Part shown: positions 12,831 through 24,659 of the stretch, piece by piece
Layout of the letters: each line of letters opens with the position of its first letter
How positions within the stretch are numbered: the stretch's first letter is position 1
Origin: Rhea pennata
Taxonomy: Eukaryota > Chordata > Aves > Rheiformes > Rheidae
Direction: 5' to 3'
Length of the DNA stretch: 64,000 nucleotides
Assembly: GCF_028389875.1 (NCBI RefSeq)
Contig: NC_084682.1
Coordinates: forward strand, 2,552,001 to 2,616,000
The notes under the pieces: model-generated
Seen by the model: the letters and a program-made list of their open reading frames with translations, nothing else
Database searches by the model: none
What the model was told of the DNA's origin: nothing
Position numbers and translations under genes: made by a program

Positions 12831-14937
12831 AGGTGCATGCTGCAGTATGAACATGGTCCCTTTTAGGTCTTGTCCACCAGACCTGGTGAATTAGTGGCCA
12901 GCAGGGACAACATCGGTGACTGGGAGACATTTGCACTTTGCACCAGGAGCTTCACTGTCATATAGCTCCACTGTCAAGTGGAAAATAGCCTTGGAAGTCA
13001 TTCATTCACTGCCTCCCGGCCAGTCAGCACAATCAGTAATGCTGCGTCTGCCACAACACTGCGGCAAAGGAGGGTCTGGATAGAGATTGCTCAGCCGAAG
13101 GCTCCAGCAGACTCTGAGCTGGGCAACCTTGAATCTCGGTCTTCTCCACTTCTTGCTCACTCATTCATTCAGAAGCAATTTTGGACCTCGCATGTGTAGG
13201 ACTTGACAGAACATGCCAGAAGATGCTTCAGGAGCTAGATTTTAGCTGATAAAAGCTATCATCAGTGGTGCCTCAGTAAGTGAAAGCTTCTTTGACCTGT
13301 GAGTTCACAGTGTCTAAGGGAAAGCTATTTAGACTAACGTGGTGATCTTCTTGCTTAGATGTATGGAGTTCACTGCTGCTCATGCTGGGGAGCCAAAAGG
13401 GCTGCATCCCATTCCCACTTCTCCCCAACCCCACAGCTGCCCAGTGAGGAGCCTGACAGCTCTTCTCCAGACCAAGCAATGCCTCACAGCCAGCCAAAAA
13501 AGAAGTGGAAAATGAGTCTCTGACAAGACCAGGAGAACAGGCGCTCGAAAATTTGGCCTGCTTTGCTGGTTTGTCATCCATTCCCTGCAGTGCCATCCTC
13601 TCTGACCAGGATTTTCAGAGCAATGCATGGGTACCTGATCCCTCAGCTTCCATCCCACAGCCTGTCACCATTTCCCAAGTGAAGTCACAAATCTCCCCAC
13701 TGTTCACATGTTGTGCGACTAAGATGATCCCTCCTCTTTTGCAAAGGATTTGAGAACAAGTTCCCTTCTTGCAGTAAGTCTGTAGCTCCAGTCAACTCAA
13801 GCAGTTCCAATCTACTTGCAATTTCAGTGTTCAGGTGGGTTCAACATGCTGGGCCTAATGTTTTTCCCCTGGCTTCTGAAAGGTCAGAACGGCAGTATAT
13901 TGAATCTCTAAACATACTGATCACACAGCTCTGCTAGCTCACTAGAATCCATTAATATCTGAGATAGTGGAAGGGAAAGGGAAAAAGCCTTCCTCCATGA
14001 ACTTAAATCAATTAGCTGGGACTAAAAAATGTAGATTCTTGTGGAAGAATAAAAAATGGAAAACACCAGGCCTCATTATCCTGTCCCTGAAGTGCCAGAG
14101 GATAAAATTATCTTTCATGATGATGTTCTGCATTGATTAGTCAAACATGTAGGAAATCATATTAAAGATTTGACACCTGATGTGGGATCAGAAGAGCTGT
14201 GTGCTAAATAGCACATGCAAATGTTGTGGCGAAGCAGGATGTGCTTTGGCCAAGGGAAAAGACTGCATGCAGAGGAGGAGAAGAGAGTTTGGAAATATGA
14301 TGGGAAAAATAGAAAACTTGGAAAAGTCCCCTGTGGAACAATCTTGTAGGCTTTAATAAAAGGTTCAAGGAAAACGCATTAAGGTTCCATAAAAGGTACT
14401 CCGAGAAGCTATATAACATTTTCCTGATCATTTCTTCTTTGCTCTTGGTTAATTATCCTGTTGAGTCCTGCACCCAGAAGCTGGTTAGATGCATTTAGGT
14501 TCAATAGGCAGAGTAAATTCTGCAGCACCGTATGCAGAAACTGAGCACTCTCAGAAAGACATGATATCAAGGCCTTTGTAGTGACTTCACTGTAGATTTG
14601 AAAAAAAAAATTAAAGCTAGAATTAATGGAAAGAAACATTGCCTCAAAATAGGAGAGCCAGATCTATGATGGACTGAACTGATACAACTCACTTGATTTC
14701 AAAGAAGCCACAGGAGAGCAGCACAGAAAAAGATGATCAGATCACTCTGGAGCAAGGAGGAAATTCTGGTCTCACAAAAGTCCACGGAAAAGGCAGCACG
14801 ATCCCTACATTTCCACACAGCTCCAGACTAAGCACCAACCTCTATGCTCAGTGAAGGCTGCTCAGTTCTGCCCCTTTCAGAGTTGCAAAAGGATGGTAAA
14901 TGATTGCAGCTCTGACTCCTGAGCAGTCCCGAGCACT

Positions 14938-14958
14938 TTCAGCACCATGGCCAAAAAA
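14938..14958 (+). promoter_or_regulatory. RE1/REST-like half-rich site
   Basis: The left half TTCAGCACC is a perfect match to the REST (NRSF) RE1 consensus, and the following ATGGCC keeps the spacing and the GG. The right half then degenerates into A residues instead of the GCGCC end. REST binds some left-half sites, but weakly. A motif scan with a calibrated matrix and REST ChIP data would decide. Confidence 0.3.
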
Positions 14959-17448
14959 AGCTTTGTCTTCACTTCCAATGTTCAGTGCCAGGTTAGAGGC
15001 AAATCAGCCTCTGCACTGACAGCTGCCATTTCAGTGAACTCCACCAGCAGTTAAGGTCGCAAATTAGAAAGGGCTGTACAGCAACTTTTAGCCACTTAAG
15101 TAGTGCCATTGGCTTAGTGATCTTGCCTGAATCAAGGTCAAAGAGACACAGCATTGCTACAAGAATCTATTGTTTAAAATTATAATTTGCAACTGAGTAG
15201 CCTGCAAAAATGACTTTTCTCATGACTCTTCACTGGTGGTGAGAATCAAAATGTGTTTCTACATGATGAAAATGCCGACTTCAAAAACAGACTGACTGTT
15301 AGATGAAAACATTGTATAAAATCATTATAGCCCTGTGCTCTTATCAGACAACTACAATCAGCAGCGCTGGGATCTTCCAGCACTTCATGGCTAATTTCCA
15401 TGTCAGTGTTAACTGAATTCCATGGCATGGATAACCTAAATTATTTGGCAGATTAGACTGCAGGAAGCATAGCAAATATTACTTAAAGCATTTTTGAAAC
15501 TGCTGTACAAAGTGCACTATAGTGATAAAATAGAGCAATACATAATTAATATGCACCCCAAAAGCCCTGTAGTTAAATAATTTTAACCTCTTCCTTACTA
15601 CCAATTCTTAAGCATGGTGTGAACAGAACACATATTGCAAGCAGCCAAACAGAAAAAATATATTTTGGGTATAAGATGATGCTCCAGGATTGCAAGTCTT
15701 CAGCTCAAGAAAAAAAACACCCATATATAGACTGACACTCTAAGGCTTCCCCATTAAAATACTGTTTTTTCCTTCTCTTTCCTCTTACGTTGTCACCACT
15801 CCACAGATTTATCTAGTTCTCTTACTATTGAGCTCATGACTTCATCTCCCTGCTTATTTCCACTGCATTGTGAATATCACTATTTTTCTTCCTTCTGGAC
15901 TATATGGGCAAGACACAGAACACGATATGGCCCATTGCTTCTTTTGTATGTGCTCCCTACTTCTGCCCTACCAACCCATGATATTCTTTTTCCACATTGC
16001 TGTTCCATAGCATCAGAGCACATACTTGATGCTTGGGCTACTCGTGTCTGAGGTCTGTGCTGCCTTCAGTAAGTGAAAGGTTCCCACTACAAACTCTCAG
16101 TTTGCCCTGCTGGTCTTTCAAAAAGGACTCTCCCTTTCTCCTCTGGCTTTACTTCCACCCCGCACTTGGTATTTAGACCCAGCAATGATTGTCGCTGTCC
16201 CTGGGCAGTTTTCCACGCACATATGTGGCAAGCAGCACAGCAGTTTGAAGATGCTTTACAACCCCACGTGGCTATATTCAGGCTGGATTTTTGAACTCCA
16301 AACTGAGCAACTGAACTCACATCAAAATTGTTGCTGACAGTAAAACTAAATAAAAGACCTGCATTTTTTTAATCCCTCAGGCCAATGCAACAAATGGTAG
16401 TGAGGAAATGGATATTCTTCACTCATTTGGCTTTAGTGATCACTAGTAAATTTGGATGTGAAGCTCAAAGAACCCATCTACTGTTCCCAAACTTCTGCAG
16501 AGGACTTCAGATGGTAATAAATCATTTGGAAATGATTTTATGGGTGGAATCATAAACTGATTTTGGAGCAAAAGTTTTATGAAAAGTTACTTATTTTGGA
16601 GGAGGAAAGTTTTGGTTTTTTTCCCCTCTCCCTTCTGTTTTCCTCTCAGTCCAGACCATCCCAACCCCTAACAAATCAGTCAGTTATGAGCGCCCAATTC
16701 AAAACATTGAGGGGGTGTGTGTGACTGTTAACTGGATTTGCAGATGGACAGCATGTGTTGCTGAAGACCATGACTTCCTGATGACACTGTGTCACCCCTG
16801 AGCCAGGGGTGACCTTAACGTGAGAAACGCAGGCTAAATCTGCAGAAGATGTTTTTATGGGTGCAAAGTTACAGAGAACCTCTGACAAGAGGCCAATACA
16901 GCTGATGCACTTTCCTGGGCTATTTAGACAAATGGTCTACACAATATAGTTCCACTGGCAGCTCCATGAGTAGTGGGGTAGCAGGAGGCAAGTACAGCAT
17001 CCATATATTCACAGGTACCTCTAATGTACACAAAAATATATAATAAGCATCAGTAGTCTTCATTAGAGTGCAACCAAGAATTATGGAGATCCTAACCTTG
17101 CAAGCTGAATAAATTATTGCCAGAGGATTATTATGTATTCTAACAATATCTAATGTACCTCTTTGTCTCTCATAAATTACAGGGCAGCCTGTGACTCCTA
17201 GAATACACTCCATCTCATGCATAGCCACTATATAGTCTTTTTTTTTCTAAATCCACACAATAGAGGCTCTAATCAGCATGGTGTTGCACAGGGATTTTAA
17301 TAGCCGAGAAAAACGTGCTTGTAGTCACACGTTCACTAGCTTGGTGTAACTATTTCAATTACCAAAGCAAATGACCACAATTTAAATGTGCTGGTAAAGG
17401 GGAAGCTCATTTGCAGTATATAGGTAAGAATGCCATTTATTAACGACA

Positions 17449-17462
17449 CCCCCCCCCCCCCC
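17449..17462. repeat. poly-C run (14)
   Basis: Fourteen consecutive C in AT-rich sequence. Confidence 0.9.
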
Positions 17463-17908
17463 GTGTCCACGGTATTATGGAGATCTTAGAGTGTACAAAG
17501 AATCTCCACCTGGTGTAGGCTACGGTGGAACCTCCATAATCATTTACCTTTCTTTCTTTCAGTCAAATATCTCCAATACACCAGCTTCTGCACTGATTTA
17601 TCCAATGTGGATTCACAACCATTTCCAATAGTGAATTATCAAACACAGTTCATTCCAGCAACCAAAAAAATCCCGTGTATTCTAACAGCTTCCACTTACA
17701 ACCAAATGGAGATGACATCAAAAATCTGTAGGCCCTGGTACTAAGTGTGTTAGCACCTGCTAAGCTACTTGACTTATATCAATGAATAGCTGGCCCTTAG
17801 CTGATCTTGGAATTAGCAGACCTTGGTACATTTGCTCTTCTTTGCCGAACGCTTTTGTCAGTATTCAGTCAGTGCTTGCTTTCGATGGCTATTATTTCCT
17901 GGCAGATT

Positions 17909-17943
17909 TATCCAGACATTGCATATTTTTAAATGTCTGGATA
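17909..17943. repeat. perfect 12-bp inverted repeat, 11-nt loop
   Basis: The left arm TATCCAGACATT and the right arm AATGTCTGGATA are exact reverse complements, separated by 11 AT-rich bases. As RNA this would fold into a short hairpin with a 12-bp stem, too short for a standard microRNA precursor. It could also be the core of a small MITE-like element or a protein-binding palindrome. Confidence 0.85.
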
Positions 17944-18602
17944 TACCAGCTAGCACTACACAATTAGAAAGTTCTGTAGCCCAGAACCAGCTCTTCTATT
18001 GCCTGCTTCTACTGGGAAAGACATGAAAAATACATTTAGTGGTATGTTGCATATAGAACTGCAAAGAAAGCAAAAATTACTTTTAAAACATCCCACTCCA
18101 TTTACAAGGCCACAATGACAATTATTTTGCATTTTCTCCAACATTCTCTCTCTTTCAAGTTCCTTTTACCACTTGGACTGTTACAGATACACACACGGAC
18201 ATTCACACCCTCCTTTAATACAAGCAGTCTGAGAAGGATAGCCTGCCTAAGCCTTCTTGGGCTGTATTTTTAATATATATTAACAAGATGACGAATACCC
18301 TGAGCAGACAAGTCAGGGAAAGCAAACGAAGACAAGAAATATTCTCAGGGTGTTATTGATTAACTGTTTTTCAGAACAGAGGGAATCATTTTTAACTGGT
18401 TTAAACTATGATGGACTTGAGTGGAAAATGCAAGCAGAGTTAGCAAGGAGCATAATTGACTGGGCATGGAACTAAGTAACCTCTCAGCATGCTGGAAGTG
18501 GTGGAGTGAGGGGGGGTTACAGCCAGGGCTGCTCTGGACCCACAACCCCTTCTTCGAAAGCGAACTCTGCCAGCAGCCAAAGACGACAGCGACAACAAGT
18601 AA

Positions 18603-18616
18603 GGGGGGGGGGGGGG
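18603..18616. repeat. poly-G run (14)
   Basis: Fourteen consecutive G, followed after AA by another four G. It is a plausible quadruplex former on the plus strand. Confidence 0.9.
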
Positions 18617-18997
18617 AAGGGGTCCAGGCACTCAGTTACATGATCTAAATTCTAATCAAACATCATTTAAAGCATGTTTTATTTCAGCCTCTGGAGAGAT
18701 AGTCCCTCCTGACTCCTCACCATGGCAACTGGTGTCTCATTTCAGAAGTGTCATGCCACATTATCATCTTGCCGGCTCACACACTCCTGCCTGACAAGTT
18801 CTCTCTGCCCCTTGTGACAACCGTTCCAGGCTTATGCTGTTTATTTTTGGTGTCAGCCTGGCCCTGGCAGATTGAAAGGCAACCTCAACCCCTTGAACAA
18901 CAAGCACCACACCCCACTTGGTGATAAGAGATGATTTGAGAAGATATTTGCTTACATGTGTATACGCAATTTGCTGTATGATGATACCCAACGTGTC

Positions 18998-19026
18998 TGT
19001 GTGCATGCATGCATGTGTGTATGCAT
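18998..19026. repeat. alternating purine-pyrimidine tract
   Basis: Twenty-nine bases of strict alternation (TG, GC and AT steps, with three overlapping GCATGC units). Such tracts can adopt Z-DNA and mutate as microsatellites. Confidence 0.7.
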
Positions 19027-20309
19027 TCAAAGGAGAAGGAAATGCAGAACAGTAACATTTCATGAGAAAGCAAACAATTCATTTCAGTTCCCAGATAGTA
19101 GATTTCAATCATCAGATCCTGTTATTTGCACATAACAATAATAAAATGCAGGCCAAAATGGCATCATAGGTACTCTCTCCTTAGAGAGATGAATGCAAAG
19201 CTAGACATTATCTCTGCAAAATACCCTTACTGTGTCCCTGCAGGGTGCTGCAAGGTACAGCAGCAAAGACACTCCATAGAAGACATGGGGATAAAACATA
19301 ATAGCAATCTGCAAAAGAAATGTGCTAGAGAGACACTTCGAGCCAGATTCATCTCTCTTTTTGTGGTGTCTGTTTGGAGCAACATCACTACTGTCAATGA
19401 ATTACCTGGGATCACCTGCACACAAAATTACAGCTTGACTGCTTCTCTCCACTCCGATGCAAGTAACGAATCGTGTTCATCATGGCCAAGACTTCCTTAA
19501 CTCTTTTGTACAGCCGCTAGCAAAGTAAGACTGAAACTACAGCTGGGGCTTCTTAGTGTAAGTGTAATAATAATGCTAATACTAATTATGGAAATGTGTA
19601 TTACATTTGCTATTAACAGTAAACATAACCAAATAGTAATATTTTTGACATTTACATTTGGTTGGCTGAGATGATGGCAGTAGAGAACAGTTCTTCAGTC
19701 CATTCAAGAAATCCAGAATTTGAAATACTTTTCCACCTTTCCATCCAAGCAGTGTTGAATCGTTGATGAATTGTTCTGTTGATACCTAGAAATAGGCAGG
19801 GAGGAAGCTCTAAGGATTCAGATGCAATGTCTAGTTAGCAACAGCACAAAGAAGAAATGAAGGAATAGGTGTTGGTAGTAAAGAGGTCAGTACAGATTTC
19901 ACATTTACCATCCAGACGAGTTTCTTTGACTCATGAAAAAAGACAGATGAGGATCCACTCTGGAACAATGCACCAAATGAAGAGAATGTACTTCTCAGCC
20001 AAAACATCAGGTGTCACCAAAAGTGATTTTTTTCATAGAAGTTACAACCATGTTGAGACAGATGGAATCCTGGTTTGTGTTAATCAATAACTGATCTTTC
20101 AATTATCATTTTCATGGACAATAATCAATTTTAACATTGCTAACCAAATTAATTGAATCTAATTTGCCACAACTGCCACATAAACTCAGCAGAGTATCAG
20201 ACTGCAGTGGGTCACTTAGTGTCACAGCCACCAGGAACATCATTATCATAAGATTTGTACATTTTTTTCACCTGAGTGCCAAAACACACTGAAAATGTGT
20301 GAAAAACAC

Positions 20310-20700
20310 ACAATACTGAAAATGCAGCCAGTTGCTTGGAAACGTTTTACTTAAATGGAGAAAAGCAGCATAAAATGCAATATGTGTGATAAAAAGCTTA
20401 CATATTTCAGGTCATCTACAGGCACTGGAGTTCCAATCCACACATTCTATGTGGAGATCAGAGCATTACCCTCTGAGCAGCCAAAAGTGACTGATTTCAA
20501 TAAAAATCCTCATCATTGTCAAGAACTTCACTGTGATATTTTCACAGAAGTGATCGGGAAGCTGGTTATTGAAAATACACTACAAATAGAATTGCTGAAG
20601 TCATGGCTTTTTCCTGCTTAACATGATTCATCTAACGTCTGTACCAGTTTCTCTGTGGAAAGACAGTGATGAACAGAGAGTACTAAAGGAAGATCCAAAC
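20310..20700 (+). mobile_element. decayed hAT DNA transposon, BED finger and transposase start
   Basis: One frame reads a VAWKRFT segment, then a stop, then a cysteine pair (CNMC), Lys-Lys-Leu, Tyr, SSTGTG and a His. This order (aromatic W..F motif, C-x2-C, Y, ST, H) is the layout of a BED zinc finger of the ZBED/hAT family. The following 55 residues end in FTEVIGKLVIENTLQIELL, which resembles the usual linker 'iT..iak.i..d.lp' before the hAT catalytic domain. A stop follows at about 20,620. In a shifted frame, sequence ending LTSVPVS continues for a short way, suggesting a frameshift. No terminal inverted repeats or 8-bp target duplications were found. The RNase H-like catalytic part is missing, so the element is dead. 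A domesticated ZBED gene is unlikely given the stop codons. Confidence 0.65.
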
Positions 20701-22579
20701 CAAGAGCAGTAGCCAAAGGAGGCCATATCTATCTCAGTACATACCTGAACTCTTCTAGCAAAGATCACCAGGCCATGAGTAATATGCACAGTGGTGGATA
20801 GGTAACCAAAAGACTGAATGTCAGTTGGAACAGGGGACCAAAATTCTCCTAAGAAGTGAGACACACTGACACCAAATATCTACATGTCTATAGTTGTGGT
20901 TTTAATTTAGTTTACAGGCCTGTTTCTATGCGCTGGCCCTAGGAAAGAGATGCGAGTGTGGTTTATCATGCAGTTTCAAGAGGTCACAACATGAACAAAC
21001 ACTTGACTCAGTATCTTTGAAGTTATCATGTCAGAGAAAGAACCATAAACCAGGCAAAAAACTCACACAGTTAACAAAGAAGCAATCCTTGATCAAATAG
21101 GGAACTAATTAGAAAACAGTTTTCATTAAAAATAAACAAACAAAGCAATATGTTCATTTAATTTTTAATCCATTTTCTCGTAACTGTACCATAGAAAGAC
21201 AGAGGCTTACAATAGCAAGGCACTTGTAAACAAAATATGATCATCCCAAGACACACTAATGGTATTTTACAGAGTTTGGAAGAGGAGAGCATGTACATTT
21301 TTAAAACTATAAAAAGAGGAGAATTAATGATGATTACGGAGCGGCAATGAAGCTCCAGAGCTGCAAGTCCCATAAAAAGCTATAAATGCAGCAAATGCTG
21401 CAGGAGGTCTTTCCAGGAGAGAAAGAAACAGAAGACAAGGGGAATATTTCACAATGCAGAAACAGCATGCAGGGAAAGGAGGAGGGACCGATGCCTATAT
21501 GGCTATTGCTAACCAGGGGTTTAATTGTCCCCCCAGCTGCACAGCTGCAACACCTCATCAGCTAAGATTTCTCAGTTTTCATATAAAAACTCATCTGTAT
21601 ACCTAGAGGCAGAATTTAACCTACTCTCTCAAACAATACGCAGATTATGGGAAAAGGACACCCATTAGAGCAAAATATCACATTGTCCAAACACCTGGCG
21701 AAGAAACACACAGTATTTACATAAGCCAGCAGTGTTATTTTTCTGAACATGCCTGTGTACTTTTACAGAAAACCTTATACGCAAAAAGATTCAGAACCAT
21801 GTACATGCTTACATGTGTTACTGCTACCACATAACTGAGCCTGGGAGACTTCCATTCCCAAACGCTCCGGTGAACACAAGCACTGCTTCACAGGCGTAGG
21901 AGAGCAAACTCGCACAATGGCTGCAGTGATGAGCTGTTGAAAGAGAACTCACATTGCCTACACGAGCCATCCGTTCACGTCTGTCCACAAGTCTTCCTCG
22001 TCCCAGTGCATGCTTTTCATACTCCATTAAAGAAAATCACTGGCGTTCTCAGCAAACAAGCATCCCAGAAATGGACCCAGGAAAGACTGGTAGAAACTCA
22101 GCTTCGGCAAGCAAATCCCATATTTTTGTCTTATCTTTGCAGTCACTCATGAGTATCCATACATCCATCTGGCTACCTACCTTCATAAAAAGCAGACCTA
22201 ATTGCAACAAAATACATAATAATAATTCTGTTGTTTCTATGATTCCACTTTTTTCCACCAAAAAGCAGGTAATAAAACAACAAGCTCTCTAAAACAGACA
22301 TTACCAACCCATGCCATGCAAACAAACACTTCACCATTTTATAATCTCACATGTCAAAAGAACATCATCGTTCCCTTTGGTGCCTTAAAATATCAGTTCC
22401 ATAAAATTACTAAAAGGCTGAACGGCAGCACAGCCTAACACTAGCACTGCCAAGAACAGATAAGAGGGCTCACAGTGCCTTTATGTCCAGGCCCAGGCAA
22501 TGGTTCCTCTGTAGCGTCCCTAACTGGGACATCAAGTTTGGATTTCTCACACTTGATGTATCAGGTCTCTCTTCTTCCT

Positions 22580-22593
22580 CCCCCCCCCCCCCC
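22580..22593. repeat. poly-C run (14)
   Basis: Fourteen consecutive C preceded by a pyrimidine-rich stretch. Confidence 0.9.
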
Positions 22594-22694
22594 AAGTCAA
22601 ATGGGAAAACTGCTTAACGTATCTGTGACTCTATTTCCCTCCTAGCTACCCACAAAAAACACATTCACAGCCACCTCAGAGAAGTGGTGCTAAT

Positions 22695-22730
22695 TTGCAA
22701 AGAAGTCAGAACTTGCAAAGAAGTCAGAAC
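22695..22730. repeat. exact 18-bp tandem duplication
   Basis: The 18-base unit TTGCAAAGAAGTCAGAAC occurs twice with no mismatch and no spacer. The identity suggests a recent duplication or replication slippage. Confidence 0.95.
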
Positions 22731-23784
22731 CTCCCAGCCACACATCTGCGCTCGTTTGGCTCTGAATTTGCAAAGCCACGTGGATGGCATGAAACGCTGT
22801 CAGAAGTAAAGCACTAGCGAGGCCCACCTTGTACGTGAGCTTTCCAGGGAGAAAAGCCGGCTGGAGCAGTCCGAACGTGAGCCAGCATCTGCCCTCCACA
22901 GAGACAGCACGCTTGGAGCGAGGGCCAGCTGCAACCTGAGCCACTTAGGCAGATATAATTGTATCAGCACACTTTTCTGCAAAATGGGCATACTAGCACT
23001 TCCCTAACTCATTGCAGCACAGTGAGGCTAATCAAGAAATATTGTGGGGTGCTAAATATGAGGGGAGAGAGAGAGAAATCTCTTACATAGTCTAGTTTGT
23101 CTGTTGTTGTAGTTGCTTTTAAATAACAGCGCACAGAGCATGACAGATGCTGACAGACAGAAACAGGCTCTTCCAGGGAATGGATGGGGCTTTCTAGCTT
23201 TCCCCTTTCAGAGCAGTGTAAAAAAAGAATCGGACCAACATCACGGATGAAAAATACCAAATGAAAATCTGAGTGTAGCTGCTGTGGGCTCTTTTTAGCT
23301 CAGACTGCCAGATTTACAGCAAGCCTATAATTTTGCAGACTAATAGGATCAAGTTGGTGTCGAAAGAGGGAGGAGGGGGCAGAAATAAACTCTGAGCTTT
23401 AAGAGGAGGAGGAAGGAGGCTGGTGAAAACGCTAGTATTTACTTACCGTAAACGCTAAGCCTATAAAACGTTCCCTCACTGAGCAGCCCGGAGTGCCAGG
23501 CAGACGACGACGACACCATGCTTGAATGAAGTTGTATACTGTTTCACGAAAGCGGCAGCTCGCCGCAAAACCAAGATTAGTAACGACCCCAGCTTTCCTG
23601 GCACAGGATACCAGAGCACACCAACGTGTTCTGACAGCACCCGGCACGCTCGCGGACGCAGCACCAGGGCTGCTATTTACCTCAACGTATTTTTTAATTT
23701 AATTTATTTTTTTAAGCCAAAGAGGGAACGGGTTCCTGGGGTGCTGCTGCATCCTTCCCTTGAGGCAAAACCTCCCCAGTCAGG

Positions 23785-24480
23785 GCGGCCACGTTGCGTT
23801 TGGGAGCGGCGGCGAAGACGCGGCAGCCTGGCCATGGCACCCAGCAGGACGCGGCAGCTCAAGGGCCTCGCCGCCGCACCCCGCGTGCGCCGAGATCCTT
23901 GATTAATTGTTGTTTGTGTGTTTATTTAATGAGGTATGGAGCAGCCTCTAGTGGCGGCCGGCCGGCAGCGGCTCCGCCGTGGGAGGCCTCGCGCACGCGG
24001 CCGCTGCCAGGCAGGCGACAGGGCGGCAGCTCCCGTCCCGCCGCCCTTCGCCTTCCCGCCCTGGCTCCTTGCAGCCCCGAGGCACCTGCCCTCCCCGTGA
24101 GGCTTCCCCTCCTCACAGTTATCATGCTTCCTGCCAAGTCCCCGGCGGCAGAGGCCCTCCCGGAGGCGGTTGGGGAGGGGCAGCGAGTCCCCACTGGCAG
24201 AGGCCATCCCGGAGTCGGTCGGGCAGGGGCGGCCATTTTGTGGGCATCGTGCCCGACCCGAAGCGAGGGCAGCGCACCCTGGCCCTCCGCTGGGACCCGT
24301 TGTTTCTTCTTTTTCTCCTTTCCTTTCATCCCAGGTACAAATTACCCAGTCCTGGATAGTGGGAGCGGGGCGAGGATGGGGGGGGACCTTCCCCCAGGGC
24401 AGGGGCCCTGGCCAGGCTTGGCACCAAGATGGCTCCGTGGCAGCCCGGAGGCCACCGGCCCACTCCCGGCGCACTGTGTG
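23785..24480 (+). promoter_or_regulatory. CpG island, likely promoter with YY1-type motifs
   Basis: About 700 bases of dense CpG. A YY1-type element GCGGCCATTTTG lies at 24,229-24,240 (reverse orientation) and a second, AAGATGGC, at 24,426-24,433 (forward orientation). YY1 motifs near the start site are typical of TATA-less CpG promoters. A consensus-like splice donor follows at 24,593 (CAGAG|GTGAGC), so a plus-strand first exon may end at 24,592. The long open frames here are explained by GC content. No coding start could be chosen. A broad or bidirectional promoter is equally possible. Confidence 0.6.
23941..23957 (-). promoter_or_regulatory. CTCF-like motif
   Basis: Read on the minus strand, the sequence gives CCACTAGAGGCTGC, close to the CTCF core CCACTAGAGGGCGC. 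Occupancy cannot be judged from sequence. Confidence 0.4.
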
Positions 24481-24592
24481 GGACTTCAGCAGATTCGTCC
24501 TCAAAAGTTTCACAAACACAGGCTTAGAAAATATCTCTAAAAAAGGGCCTGATACGGGACGCAATAAAAGGCCCTGCAGCAGCTCAGCAGAG

Positions 24593-24598
24593 GTGAGC
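24593..24598 (+). other. candidate splice donor
   Basis: CAGAG|GTGAGC matches the 5' splice consensus closely and sits just downstream of the island. Without a mapped transcript it remains a candidate. Confidence 0.3.
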
Positions 24599-24659
24599 AG
24601 CAAGCTCTTGCCAAGGCTGGTTTGCCAACATGGATCTAGGCTCCCATTTTAGTCTTCTA

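Larger units (their letters stand above)
7750..14930. other. non-coding interval with AT-rich blocks
   Basis: No exon of a recognisable protein. The short open frames at 10.6-11.1, 11.5-12.2 and 13.3-13.75 kb overlap on both strands and resemble nothing I know. A TTTA tetranucleotide repeat sits at 8331-8347. Two AT-rich blocks, 10,380-10,640 and 12,540-12,830, are described separately. Confidence 0.55.
14960..20300. other. non-coding interval
   Basis: AT-rich DNA without a recognisable exon. It holds a 14-C run, a 14-G run, a perfect 12-bp inverted repeat (17,909-17,943) and an alternating purine-pyrimidine tract (18,998-19,026), each listed separately. The open frame of about 124 codons at 19,126-19,500 has no recognisable domain. 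Confidence 0.55.
20870..23760. other. non-coding interval
   Basis: No recognisable exon or RNA gene. It holds the poly-C run and the 18-bp duplication. From about 23,350 purine-rich sequence (GGAGGAGG groups) leads into the CpG island. Confidence 0.55.
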
